Assembly: GCF_002582035.1 (NCBI RefSeq)
Contig: NZ_NUQE01000020.1
Coordinates: 10,240 to 74,239, forward strand
Reading direction: 5' to 3'
Length of the DNA: 64,000 bases
From: Bacillus pseudomycoides
GTDB taxonomy: Bacteria > Bacillota > Bacilli > Bacillales > Bacillaceae_G
Both the position numbers and the translations under genes were made by a program. The notes under the pieces were generated by a model that saw nothing but the letters and a program-made list of their open reading frames with translations, was not told the origin of the DNA and did no database searches. This document shows, one piece after another, positions 9,243 to 20,357 of this stretch (within the stretch, counting starts at the first letter, position 1; every line of letters starts with the position of its first letter).

Positions 9243-9587
9243 ATGAAATTGTATTCACTGCTTCAATCATTTGTAACATATGCCAATACACAATATCATT
9301 TAGAACCATTGTTACCGCAATTTGAACGGGCTGTTTGTTTTACTTTTCAAGATGAGTGTTATTCATTAAAAATTTCAAGAGAGAGAATTGAACTTATAAA
9401 TGGTGCGGTTGGAACAGAGGAGCTTGTTTGTTTTCGAGAAGATGACTTGCAGTTATTGATTACAGGACAAGTTCGCTTGCAGTCACTATTGCGTAGAAAG
9501 AGCATTACATATAGAGGAACATATCGAACGATGTTATTATTAGAATCTGTATTTCACATTTGTAAACCGCTACGAGTTGGTGCTTAA
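9243..9587 (+). CDS. YusD-like hypothetical protein
   Basis: 114 aa soluble protein starting MKLYSLLQSFVTYANTQYHL. I do not recognise a catalytic motif. Its position between yusE and the met operon matches that of yusD in B. subtilis, so it may be the orthologue (inference from order). The ATG at 9243 is preferred because AGGAG lies ten bases upstream; the ATG at 9225 overlaps that site. Confidence 0.65.
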   Translation: MKLYSLLQSFVTYANTQYHLEPLLPQFERAVCFTFQDECYSLKISRERIELINGAVGTEELVCFREDDLQLLITGQVRLQSLLRRKSITYRGTYRTMLLLESVFHICKPLRVGA

Positions 9588-9621
9588 ATTTCAGAAAGTT
9601 TCTTTTTTACAAAAATTTCTG

Positions 9622-9650
9622 TTGACATCTATTTTGTGCATTGATACAAT
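9622..9650 (+). promoter_or_regulatory. Sigma-A promoter of metNPQ
   Basis: A perfect -35 box TTGACA (9622-9627) and TACAAT -10 box (9645-9650) are separated by exactly 17 bp. The promoter drives the SAM riboswitch leader. Confidence 0.85.
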
Positions 9651-9711
9651 TCAAAACATGAAACAATAAAAACTTCATAACGACAAAATCAGACGAAATT
9701 TATATCTGATT

Positions 9712-9822
9712 TTCTCTTATCAAGAGAGGTGGAGGGACTGTGCCCGATGAAACCCGGCAACCGTCAACTTATGTTGAAATGGTGCCAATTCCTGCAAAGC
9801 GAATGCTTTGAGAGATGAGAGG
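9712..9822 (+). ncRNA. SAM-I (S-box) riboswitch
   Basis: The conserved S-box core is visible in order: CTCTTATCAAGAGAGGTGG, GGGACTG, CCCGATGAAACCCGGCAACC, then GGTGCCAATTCCTGC and the closing GAGATGAGAGG. The aptamer binds S-adenosylmethionine. GAAAGG just downstream (9822-9827) can pair with CCTTTC of the terminator as anti-terminator. High SAM would therefore stop transcription before the methionine transporter genes. Confidence 0.95.
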
Positions 9823-9850
9823 AAAGGATAACGGTAATTTGTGTATATAA

Positions 9851-9887
9851 ACCTTTCTGCTCATTTTCAAGCAGAAAGGTTTTTTTG
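9851..9887 (+). terminator. SAM riboswitch expression-platform terminator
   Basis: ACCTTTCTGCT pairs with AGCAGAAAGGT around a short loop (one base shared at the loop edge), followed by TTTTTT. It is part of the riboswitch described above. Confidence 0.9.
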
Positions 9888-9982
9888 TTGTTTCAGTGTA
9901 GGAGGACGCTCAAACAACAAATCGTTTTTATAGTTATAGCGGCGAGCCGCTTACGCTTTTTAATTAAAAAGGGGTGACATCA

Positions 9983-11008
9983 ATGATTGTATTAGAAAAT
10001 GTAAAGAAAATATATTGCTCCAAAAACGGCGATGTTACTGCTGTTGATAATGCGAATTTACAAATAGAAAAAGGCGAGATTTTCGGAGTTATCGGATATA
10101 GCGGTGCCGGAAAGAGTTCCTTAATTCGCTTGTTTAATCAATTGGAGAAACCGACATCTGGAAAAATTACTGTTGGAGAGCGTGTGATTTCAGCTATTAG
10201 AGGAAAAGAACTTAGGGAAGCCCGTCAAGAAATCGGGATGATTTTTCAGCATTTTAACTTACTGTGGTCACGAACTGTTCGTGAAAATATTGCTTTTCCG
10301 CTTGAAATCGCTGGAGTGGCAAAAGAGAAAAAAAAACAGCGTGTAGATGAATTGATTCGTCTTGTTGGTTTAGAAGGACGAGGAGATGCGTATCCATCTC
10401 AGCTGAGCGGTGGACAAAAGCAGCGCGTTGGTATTGCGAGAGCTTTAGCAAATAATCCGAGAGTATTATTATGCGATGAGGCGACATCAGCGCTCGATCC
10501 AGAAACGACAGATCAAATTTTAGATTTGCTTCTCGATATTAATAAGCGACTTGGTTTAACAATCGTACTCATTACACATGAAATGCATGTGATTCAAAAA
10601 ATTTGTCACCGCGTTGCTGTTATGGAGAAAGGGAAGATTGTTGAAAGCGGCAGCGTGTTAGAGGTATTCCGTAATCCGCAGCAAGACATTACAAAACGCT
10701 TTGTTAAGCAAATAACAGATTCTGAAGATACTGATGAAGCAATTGAACACTTAGTAGAGAAATTCCCAGAAGGAAAAGTCGTGAAGCTGCAATTTGTTGG
10801 TGAAGCAGTAGAGAGACCAATTCTGCAGGAATTAATGAAAAAAGATGGAATTGAAGTGAGCATTCTGCAAGGGAATATTGCTCAAACGACAAACGGGGCG
10901 TATGGAAGTTTAATTGTTCATTTAAAAGGTAACGAAGATGTAGTTGCAGAGGCAGTTGCAACAATTCAACAAGAGCAAGTAGAGCTGGAGGTGATTGCAT
11001 ATGGATAA
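9983..11008 (+). CDS. metN: Methionine ABC transporter ATP-binding protein
   Basis: 341 aa ATPase of the methionine importer. Walker A is GYSGAGKSS, the signature is LSGGQKQRV, Walker B is VLLCDEATSALDPE, and the switch histidine is in LITHEMHV. The C-terminal NIL ligand-sensing domain follows (about residues 260-341). The ATG at 9983 follows AAGGGGTGA; an upstream in-frame GTG lies within that ribosome site. It is the first gene of metNPQ, is under the SAM riboswitch, and overlaps metP by eight bases. Confidence 0.96.
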   Translation: MIVLENVKKIYCSKNGDVTAVDNANLQIEKGEIFGVIGYSGAGKSSLIRLFNQLEKPTSGKITVGERVISAIRGKELREARQEIGMIFQHFNLLWSRTVRENIAFPLEIAGVAKEKKKQRVDELIRLVGLEGRGDAYPSQLSGGQKQRVGIARALANNPRVLLCDEATSALDPETTDQILDLLLDINKRLGLTIVLITHEMHVIQKICHRVAVMEKGKIVESGSVLEVFRNPQQDITKRFVKQITDSEDTDEAIEHLVEKFPEGKVVKLQFVGEAVERPILQELMKKDGIEVSILQGNIAQTTNGAYGSLIVHLKGNEDVVAEAVATIQQEQVELEVIAYG

Positions 11009-11666
11009 TTTGTTTCAAAATGTCGATTGGGCCAAAATGTTAGAAGCTACGCAAGATACGTTATACATGACGGCAATTGCTACGCTTGCAACGTTCGTAT
11101 TAGGTCTTATTCTTGGATTAGTATTGTTTCTTACAGGAGAAGGTAATTTGTGGGAGAACAAGCCGGTTAATATTGTAATTGGTGCGTTTGTAAATATTTT
11201 TCGTTCCATTCCGTTCATTATTTTAATCATTTTATTGATTCCGTTTACGAAGTTTCTTCTTAATACGATTCTTGGAGCAAGTGCCGCATTGCCAGCATTA
11301 ATTGTTGGGGCAGCGCCGTTCTATGCGAGAATGGTTGAAATTGCGCTTCGTGAAATTGATAAAGGTGTTATTGAAGCATCAAAAGCGATGGGAGCGAAGA
11401 CGAGTACAATTATCTTAAAAGTATTGATACCAGAATCTTTACCAGCACTTATTTCGGGTATTACTGTAACGGCGATTGCGCTTGTGGGCTACACAGCGAT
11501 GGCTGGAGTTGTCGGAGCAGGTGGTCTTGGTACACTTGCTTATTTAGAGGGATTCCAACGTAATAATGGGGATGTCACTCTCATGGCAACAATTCTTGTG
11601 CTTATTATTGTATTTATTATTCAAATGCTTGGTGATTTTCTGACGAAGCGTCTTGATAAAAGATAA
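11001..11666 (+). CDS. metP: Methionine ABC transporter permease
   Basis: 221 aa membrane component with about five transmembrane helices. The EAA-type cytoplasmic loop is visible in EIDKGVIEASKAMGAKTSTI, where it contacts the ATPase. The start ATG has GGAGGTGA six bases upstream and lies inside the end of metN, which indicates translational coupling. Also called metI in other organisms. Confidence 0.95.
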   Translation: MDNLFQNVDWAKMLEATQDTLYMTAIATLATFVLGLILGLVLFLTGEGNLWENKPVNIVIGAFVNIFRSIPFIILIILLIPFTKFLLNTILGASAALPALIVGAAPFYARMVEIALREIDKGVIEASKAMGAKTSTIILKVLIPESLPALISGITVTAIALVGYTAMAGVVGAGGLGTLAYLEGFQRNNGDVTLMATILVLIIVFIIQMLGDFLTKRLDKR

Positions 11667-11765
11667 AAGGAAGTTGGTTATTATTGGGGGGAGTGTTTTC
11701 GTCTCATGCGAAAACTATCTATAGATTTTATATTTTGAATATTGAAAAAGAGAGGAAGTCATAAT

Positions 11766-12578
11766 ATGAAGAAGCTATTATTTTCAGCACTTCTTGCTGT
11801 ATTTGTATTTGCATTAGCTGCTTGTGGCGGCGGCGAAAAAGATAAGAAGACACTTGTAGTTGGTGCTTCTAACGTACCGCATGCAGTTATTTTAGAAAAG
11901 GCAAAACCACTATTAGAGAAAAAAGGAATTAAATTGGAAATTCAACCATTCCAAGATTATGTACTACCAAACAAAGCATTAGCTGATAAAGAAATTGACG
12001 CGAACTATTTCCAGCACATTCCGTACTTAGAGAAAGAAATCCAAGAAAAAGGTTATAAAATTGTAAATGCAGGAAAAATTCATTTAGAGCCTATGGGTAT
12101 TTACTCTAAGAAATATAAAAGTTTAAAAGACCTTCCAAATGGTGCAACAGTGATTATGAGTAATAACGTAGCGGAACGAGGACGTATGCTTGCATTATTG
12201 CAAAAAGGCGGCGTTATTAAACTGAAAGATGGTGTAGACGTTGTAAAAGCGACAGAAAAAGATATTGTAGAAAATCCGAAAAACTTGAAATTTAAAACAG
12301 ATGTTGAGCCAGGACTTTTACCAAAATTATATGAAAACAATGAAGGTGATGCATTATTCATCAATTCAAACTACGCAATTGATGCAAAATTAAATCCGAC
12401 AAAAGATGCAATTGCACTTGAAGAATCAGACTCTCCTTACGCAAATATTATTGCTGTTCGTAAAGGTGACGAAAATAGAAAAGAAATTAAAGAGCTTGTC
12501 GAAGTATTACACTCAAAAGAAATTCAAGATTTCATTAAGAAAGAGTACAAAGGAGCTGTACTTCCTGTAAGTGAATAA
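11766..12578 (+). CDS. metQ: Methionine-binding lipoprotein
   Basis: 270 aa NlpA-family substrate-binding lipoprotein. The signal peptide is MKKLLFSALLAVFVFALAAC with the lipobox cysteine at residue 20, so it is anchored to the outer face of the membrane. The mature protein begins GGGEKDKKTLVVGASNVPHA. It delivers methionine to MetNP. The ATG at 11766 is chosen with GAGGAAG upstream, rather than an earlier TTG. A strong terminator ends the operon. Confidence 0.95.
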   Translation: MKKLLFSALLAVFVFALAACGGGEKDKKTLVVGASNVPHAVILEKAKPLLEKKGIKLEIQPFQDYVLPNKALADKEIDANYFQHIPYLEKEIQEKGYKIVNAGKIHLEPMGIYSKKYKSLKDLPNGATVIMSNNVAERGRMLALLQKGGVIKLKDGVDVVKATEKDIVENPKNLKFKTDVEPGLLPKLYENNEGDALFINSNYAIDAKLNPTKDAIALEESDSPYANIIAVRKGDENRKEIKELVEVLHSKEIQDFIKKEYKGAVLPVSE

Positions 12579-12582
12579 GGTG

Positions 12583-12614
12583 AAAAAAGGGCTGGAATTC
12601 TTTAGCCCTTTTTT
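12583..12614 (+). terminator. Terminator of metNPQ
   Basis: AAAAAAGGGCT pairs with AGCCCTTTTTT around a ten-base loop. Confidence 0.88.
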
Positions 12615-12707
12615 CTTTATATAAGTAAGAAGAAAGGTGTATCATAATATAATGTGCAGAAAGTTCCTGTTCGTATTTGTAGAAAAATTGCTACATTTTT
12701 TCAACGT

Positions 12708-12759
12708 TTGCGATATCTTTTTATTTGATATAAAATTAGAATGAGAATAAAATGAGAAT
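12708..12759 (+). promoter_or_regulatory. suf operon promoter with tandem AATGAGAAT repeats
   Basis: A -35 TTGCGA (12708-12713) and -10 TAAAAT (12731-12736) are 17 bp apart. Just downstream, AATGAGAAT occurs twice (12740-12748 and 12751-12759), 11 bp apart and overlapping the expected start site. The repeats could bind a regulator of Fe-S biogenesis; no regulator is shown. Confidence 0.6.
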
Positions 12760-12814
12760 GTGAACGTTTTAGGAATTTTTAAAATGTATATAGATGATTA
12801 ATGGAGGTATTGAG

Positions 12815-13600
12815 ATGGCTGGTTCTACATTAACGATTAAAGATTTACATGTATCAATCGATGGCAAAGAAATTTTAAAGGGTGTAAACCTTGAAGTAAA
12901 AGGTGGAGAAATCCACGCAATTATGGGACCTAACGGAACAGGTAAATCAACTTTATCTTCTGCAATTATGGGTCACCCAAAATATGAAGTAACACAAGGC
13001 AGCATCATCATCGACGGTGAAGATGTATTAGAAATGGAAGTAGATGAGCGCGCACAAGCGGGTCTATTCCTAGCAATGCAATATCCAAGTGAAATTAGCG
13101 GAGTAACAAACGCTGACTTCTTACGTTCTGCAATTAATGCACGCCGTGAAGAAGGCGATGAAATTTCTCTTATGAAATTTATCCGTACATTAGATAAAAA
13201 CATGGAATTCCTAGAAATGGATCCATCAATGGCACAACGTTACTTAAACGAAGGTTTCTCTGGCGGTGAGAAAAAACGTAATGAAATTCTTCAATTAATG
13301 ATGATTCAGCCAAAAATCGCAATCTTAGACGAAATTGACTCTGGTCTTGATATCGATGCATTAAAAGTTGTATCTAAAGGTATTAACGAAATGCGCGGCG
13401 AAGATTTCGGTTGCTTAATGATCACGCACTACCAACGTTTATTAAATTACATCACTCCAGATCATGTACACGTTATGATGAATGGTCGTGTTGTAAAATC
13501 TGGTGGCCCTGAGCTTGCACAACGTTTAGAAGCTGAAGGTTACGACTGGATTAAAAAAGAACTAGGTATTGAAGACGAAACAGAAGAGCAAGAAGCGTAA
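12815..13600 (+). CDS. sufC: Fe-S cluster assembly ATPase SufC
   Basis: 261 aa ABC-type ATPase of the SufBCD scaffold complex. Walker A is MGPNGTGKSTLSS, the signature FSGGEKKR, and Walker B AILDEIDSGLD, with a SufC-specific LDIDALKVVSKG following. ATP hydrolysis opens the SufBD scaffold. The ATG at 12815 has GGAGGT six bases upstream. It is the first gene of sufCDSUB, the main Fe-S cluster pathway of Bacillus. Confidence 0.97.
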   Translation: MAGSTLTIKDLHVSIDGKEILKGVNLEVKGGEIHAIMGPNGTGKSTLSSAIMGHPKYEVTQGSIIIDGEDVLEMEVDERAQAGLFLAMQYPSEISGVTNADFLRSAINARREEGDEISLMKFIRTLDKNMEFLEMDPSMAQRYLNEGFSGGEKKRNEILQLMMIQPKIAILDEIDSGLDIDALKVVSKGINEMRGEDFGCLMITHYQRLLNYITPDHVHVMMNGRVVKSGGPELAQRLEAEGYDWIKKELGIEDETEEQEA

Positions 13601-13615
13601 GAGAGGAGCATAAAC

Positions 13616-16549
<2,934 letters not shown>

Positions 16550-16599
16550 TGCAAATGGGTTCCTAAATACGAAGTTTATCCAAGGAGGGACATACGAAC

Positions 16600-17997
16600 A
16601 TGGCGAAACAGCTGCCAGATATCGGCGATTATAAATATGGTTTCAAAGATAAGGACGTTTCAATTTTCCGTGCTGAGCGCGGTTTAACAAAAGAAATCGT
16701 AGAAGAGATTTCACGTATGAAAGAAGAACCACAGTGGATGTTAGACTTCCGTTTAAAATCACTGAATCACTTCTATGAAATGCCAATGCCACAATGGGGC
16801 GGCGACTTAAATGACTTAGATTTCGATGAAATTACGTACTACGTAAAACCATCTGAGAAATCTGAGAAGTCTTGGGATGAAGTACCTGATGAAATTAAAG
16901 CAACGTTTGATAAATTAGGTATTCCAGAAGCAGAACAAAAATATTTAGCGGGTGTATCTGCACAGTACGAATCTGAAGTTGTATACCACAACATGAAAGA
17001 AGATTTAGAAGAGCTAGGAATCGTATTTAAAGATACAGATAGCGCTTTAAGAGAGAATGAAGATATTTTCCGTGAGCATTTCGGAAAAGTAATCCCACCA
17101 ACTGATAACAAATTCTCTGCATTAAACTCTGCAGTTTGGTCTGGTGGATCATTCATCTATGTTCCAAAAGGTGTGAAAGTTGATACACCACTTCAAGCGT
17201 ATTTCCGTATTAACTCTGAAAATATGGGACAATTCGAGCGTACGCTTATTATCGTAGACGAAGGCGCACATGTACACTATGTAGAAGGTTGTACAGCACC
17301 TGTTTACACAACAAACTCACTTCACAGTGCGGTAGTAGAAATCATCATTAAGAAAGATGCATATTGCCGTTATACAACAATCCAAAACTGGGCAAACAAC
17401 GTATACAACCTAGTTACAAAACGTGCAGTTTGTGAAGCAAACGCAACGATGGAATGGATTGACGGTAACATCGGATCGAAATTAACGATGAAATACCCAG
17501 CTGTTATCTTAAAAGGCGAAGGCGCTCGTGGTTTAACATTATCTATCGCGATTGCTGGTAAAGGCCAACACCAAGATGCTGGTGCGAAAATGATTCATTT
17601 AGCGCCAAACACATCTTCAACAATCGTTTCTAAATCGATTGCTAAACATGGTGGTAAAGTAACATACCGCGGTATCGTACAATTCGGACCAAAAGCGACA
17701 AACTCTCGCTCTAACATTGAGTGTGACACATTAATCATGGATAACCAATCTACATCTGATACAATTCCTTACAACGAGATCAAAAACGATCACGTATCAC
17801 TTGAGCACGAAGCGAAAGTATCAAAAGTATCAGAAGAACAATTATTCTACCTAATGAGTCGCGGTATTTCTGAGCAAGAAGCAACAGAAATGATCGTAAT
17901 GGGCTTCATCGAGCCATTCACTCGCGAACTTCCAATGGAATACGCAGTAGAAATGAACCGTCTAATCAAATTTGAGATGGAAGGTTCTATCGGTTAA
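16600..17997 (+). CDS. sufB: Fe-S cluster assembly scaffold SufB
   Basis: 465 aa core scaffold on which clusters are built within SufBC2D. The conserved features are [31 protein letters not shown] with the putative cluster-binding cysteine, and the C-terminal [20 protein letters not shown] shared with SufD. GGAGG precedes the ATG. It is the last gene of the operon and is followed by a terminator that also recurs beyond the cytolysin gene. Confidence 0.97.
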   Translation: MAKQLPDIGDYKYGFKDKDVSIFRAERGLTKEIVEEISRMKEEPQWMLDFRLKSLNHFYEMPMPQWGGDLNDLDFDEITYYVKPSEKSEKSWDEVPDEIKATFDKLGIPEAEQKYLAGVSAQYESEVVYHNMKEDLEELGIVFKDTDSALRENEDIFREHFGKVIPPTDNKFSALNSAVWSGGSFIYVPKGVKVDTPLQAYFRINSENMGQFERTLIIVDEGAHVHYVEGCTAPVYTTNSLHSAVVEIIIKKDAYCRYTTIQNWANNVYNLVTKRAVCEANATMEWIDGNIGSKLTMKYPAVILKGEGARGLTLSIAIAGKGQHQDAGAKMIHLAPNTSSTIVSKSIAKHGGKVTYRGIVQFGPKATNSRSNIECDTLIMDNQSTSDTIPYNEIKNDHVSLEHEAKVSKVSEEQLFYLMSRGISEQEATEMIVMGFIEPFTRELPMEYAVEMNRLIKFEMEGSIG

Positions 17998-18007
17998 TTT
18001 AAAAGTA

Positions 18008-18060
18008 GAAGCGCCCTGTTTACAGGGCGCTTTTTTCATTCACAGCAAATATATCGACGC
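18008..18060 (+). terminator. suf operon terminator, copy A of a 53-bp flanking repeat
   Basis: AAGCGCCCTGT pairs with ACAGGGCGCTT and ends in TTTTTT. The hairpin and downstream GCAAATATATCG-CGC recur at 19973-20025 in direct orientation, matching at about 45 of 53 positions by eye. Confidence 0.88.
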
Positions 18061-18238
18061 TTTTCATACGTTATTTACTTTATTAGGACGCTCGGATACG
18101 TATTAAACCCCACTAATGGTATAGGCATAAAGATGTTAAGAAGTAAAAAAGGACCGGGTGCATGAAAGTAGTTGAAAAACTATCTAATTTGAGTAAGTGA
18201 AAAAATTTTATCAATATACGAAAAACGTAATTTTATGA

Positions 18239-18244
18239 TATAAT
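18239..18244 (+). promoter_or_regulatory. Candidate extended -10 for the cytolysin gene
   Basis: TATGATATAAT gives a TG-extended -10 box (TATAAT at 18239-18244). No good -35 is seen. I found no full match to the PlcR box TATGNAN4TNCATA in 18061-18422. Confidence 0.4.
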
Positions 18245-18251
18245 TTTTCAA

Positions 18252-18397
18252 GAAAGGAGTTGAATTTTCAAAATATTATAAACGGTTTGAAGGGATAGCA
18301 TTCATAGTATGTTTATTAGTTAGTTTATGCACTATTAATTATTCATTTATTCCCTTCGCTGAAACATAAACAAGTAATTCAGCTGATGTAACAAAAT
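18252..18397 (+). pseudogene. Decayed tandem copy of the cytolysin leader
   Basis: This segment repeats the ribosome site and signal-peptide coding start of the cytolysin gene that follows (18404-18549). It encodes [14 protein letters not shown] and PFAET in one frame. A one-base deletion breaks the start frame, and a CAA-to-TAA change creates a stop straight after AET. The two copies are about 154-155 bp apart and lie head to tail, so this is a tandem duplication that has decayed. Confidence 0.85.
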
Positions 18398-18422
18398 TAT
18401 TCTAAAAAAGGAGTTGAATTTT

Positions 18423-19955
18423 TTGAAAATTATAAATAACCTTAAAGGAATAAAATTTCTAGTATGTTTATTAGTTAGTTTATGCACTATTAATTATTCA
18501 TTTATTTCCTTTGCTGAAACACAAACAAGTAATTCAGCTGATGCAACAACAAAAGCTAGTGACATTGATACTGGCATAGCAAATTTAAAGTATGATAGTA
18601 GAGATATTTTAGCAGTAAATGGTGATAAGGTAGAGAGTTTTGTTCCGAAAGAAGGTATCAATTCAAATGGTAAATTTGTGGTGGTTGAACGTGCGAAAAA
18701 ATCACTTACAACTTCACCAGTGGATATTTCAATTATTGATTCTATGGCTAATCGTACATATCCAGGAGCAGTACAACTTGCAAATAAAGCTTTTGCGGAT
18801 AATCAACCTAGTTTATTAGTGGCCAAGAGAAAACCTTTGAATATTAGTATAGACTTACCTGGCATGGGAAAAAACAATACAACAATTGTCCAAAATCCAA
18901 CATATAGTAATGTGTCCGGAGCAGTAGATGATTTAGTATCTACTTGGAGTGAAAAGTATTCAGCAACACATACGTTACCTGCAAGAATGCAGTATACAGA
19001 ATCTATGGTTTATAGTAAATCTCAAATAGCAAGTGCTCTTAATGTTAACGCCAAAGTTCTTGACAATTCACTGGGCATTGACTTTAATGCTGTTGCAAGT
19101 GGAGAGAAAAAAGTGATGGTTGCGGCATATAAGCAAATATTTTATACCGTAAGTGCAGAACTACCTAACAATCCATCAGACCTTTTTGATAATAGTGTTA
19201 CTTTTGAAGAGTTAACTCGTAAAGGGGTAAGTAATGAAGCTCCGCCTGTTATGGTGTCAAATGTAGCTTATGGCAGAACAATTTATGTGAAATTAGAAAC
19301 AACATCTAAGAGCAAAGATGTACAAGCTGCCTTTAAAGCTTTAATTGAGAATCAAGGTGTCGAAGCGAATCAACAGTACAAAGATATTTATGAAAACAGT
19401 TCCTTTACCGCTGTAGTATTAGGCGGAGATTCAAAAGAGCATAACAAGGTTGTTACAAAAGATTTTAATGAAATACGAAATGTAATTAAAGATAATGCAG
19501 AATTTAGTCTTAAAAACCCAGCATATCCAATTTCATATACAAGCGTTTTCTTAAAAGATAATTCAATTGCTGCTGTTCATAACAATACAGATTATATCGA
19601 AACTACATCTACAGAATATTCTAGTGCTAAAATGAAGCTCGATCATTACGGTGCATATGTTGCTCAATTTGATGTATCTTGGGATGAATTCTCGTATGAT
19701 GAAAACGGAAAAGAAGTATTAACCCATAAGACTTGGGAAGGAAACAACAAAGACAAAACTGCTCATTTCTCTACAGTCATACCACTTCCACCGAATTCAA
19801 AAAATGTAAAAGTGGTAGCCAGAGAATGTACAGGTCTTGCATGGGAATGGTGGAGAACAATTATTAATGAACAAAATGTTCCATTATCAAAAGAAATCAA
19901 AGTTTTAATTGGAGGAACGACATTATACCCAACTGCTAATATTAGTTATAATTAA
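18423..19955 (+). CDS. clo: Cholesterol-dependent cytolysin (cereolysin O/anthrolysin O type)
   Basis: 510 aa secreted pore-forming toxin. A signal peptide covers about the first 32 residues and ends at SFAET. The undecapeptide [11 protein letters not shown] (residues 468-478) and the cholesterol-recognition Thr-Leu pair in GGTTLYPT identify the family, which oligomerises on cholesterol-rich membranes. The start is taken as TTG 18423, nine bases after AAGGAG; the in-frame TTG at 18414 abuts that site directly, although the family is often annotated from there. The gene sits between two copies of the suf terminator and behind a decayed duplicate of its own leader. It is probably an insertion into the conserved suf-yun order (inference). 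Confidence 0.95.
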   Translation: MKIINNLKGIKFLVCLLVSLCTINYSFISFAETQTSNSADATTKASDIDTGIANLKYDSRDILAVNGDKVESFVPKEGINSNGKFVVVERAKKSLTTSPVDISIIDSMANRTYPGAVQLANKAFADNQPSLLVAKRKPLNISIDLPGMGKNNTTIVQNPTYSNVSGAVDDLVSTWSEKYSATHTLPARMQYTESMVYSKSQIASALNVNAKVLDNSLGIDFNAVASGEKKVMVAAYKQIFYTVSAELPNNPSDLFDNSVTFEELTRKGVSNEAPPVMVSNVAYGRTIYVKLETTSKSKDVQAAFKALIENQGVEANQQYKDIYENSSFTAVVLGGDSKEHNKVVTKDFNEIRNVIKDNAEFSLKNPAYPISYTSVFLKDNSIAAVHNNTDYIETTSTEYSSAKMKLDHYGAYVAQFDVSWDEFSYDENGKEVLTHKTWEGNNKDKTAHFSTVIPLPPNSKNVKVVARECTGLAWEWWRTIINEQNVPLSKEIKVLIGGTTLYPTANISYN

Positions 19956-19972
19956 AGGTAATGTATACGTCC

Positions 19973-20025
19973 GAAGCGCCCTGTAAACAGGGCGCTTTTT
20001 TAATTGGATGCAAATATATCGGCGC
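19973..20025 (+). terminator. Cytolysin terminator, copy B of the 53-bp flanking repeat
   Basis: AAGCGCCCTGT and ACAGGGCGCTT arms with a T-run. It is nearly the same as the suf terminator at 18008-18060, including the GCAAATATATCG tail. Confidence 0.88.
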
Positions 20026-20056
20026 AAATGGGGCATTTATCGGCGTTATTTCCGAT

Positions 20057-20181
20057 ATAAAGTGAAACTTCCATCAGTGATGCTTTTCTCACTGATGGAA
20101 AGCTCTCACCAATCGGACTTTTACGGGCAGTTTTCTTCCTAGCTCTTCTCCAGCCTTTACTGCCCGTTAATGCGGGATAAA
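20057..20181 (+). repeat. bcr1 repeat, full-length variant
   Basis: The copy starts ATAAAGTGAAACTTCC, has the CATCAGTGA/TCACTGATGG hairpin, CCAATCGGACTTTTACGGGC, and ends TGCCCGTTAATGCGGGATAAA. It has lost part of the central GGTGGGGG arm. In this annotation, plus strand means ATAAAGTGAAAC reads first on the plus strand. It lies in the leader of yunD. Confidence 0.9.
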
Positions 20182-20357
20182 GACCGCTCGACGATATTTG
20201 ATATGGGAAAGGATTTTGCGGTTAAAAGAAGAAATTTTGCTTTTTCCATCAATGAGAGTACAATGTAAAATAGCAAGAAAAGACGAAAAGTATTTACAGG
20301 ATTCAAGCTTACATGTAGCGTAAACAAGAAGTATGGAATTGAGAGGAGGTTTTTTCT

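Noticed and set aside
9588-9982. T-box leader ahead of the met operon.
   Set aside because: The conserved elements are those of a SAM-I riboswitch, and no T-box sequence is present.
12740-12759. The AATGAGAAT repeats as a Fur or PerR box.
   Set aside because: They are direct repeats and not the inverted arrangement of Fur/PerR sites.
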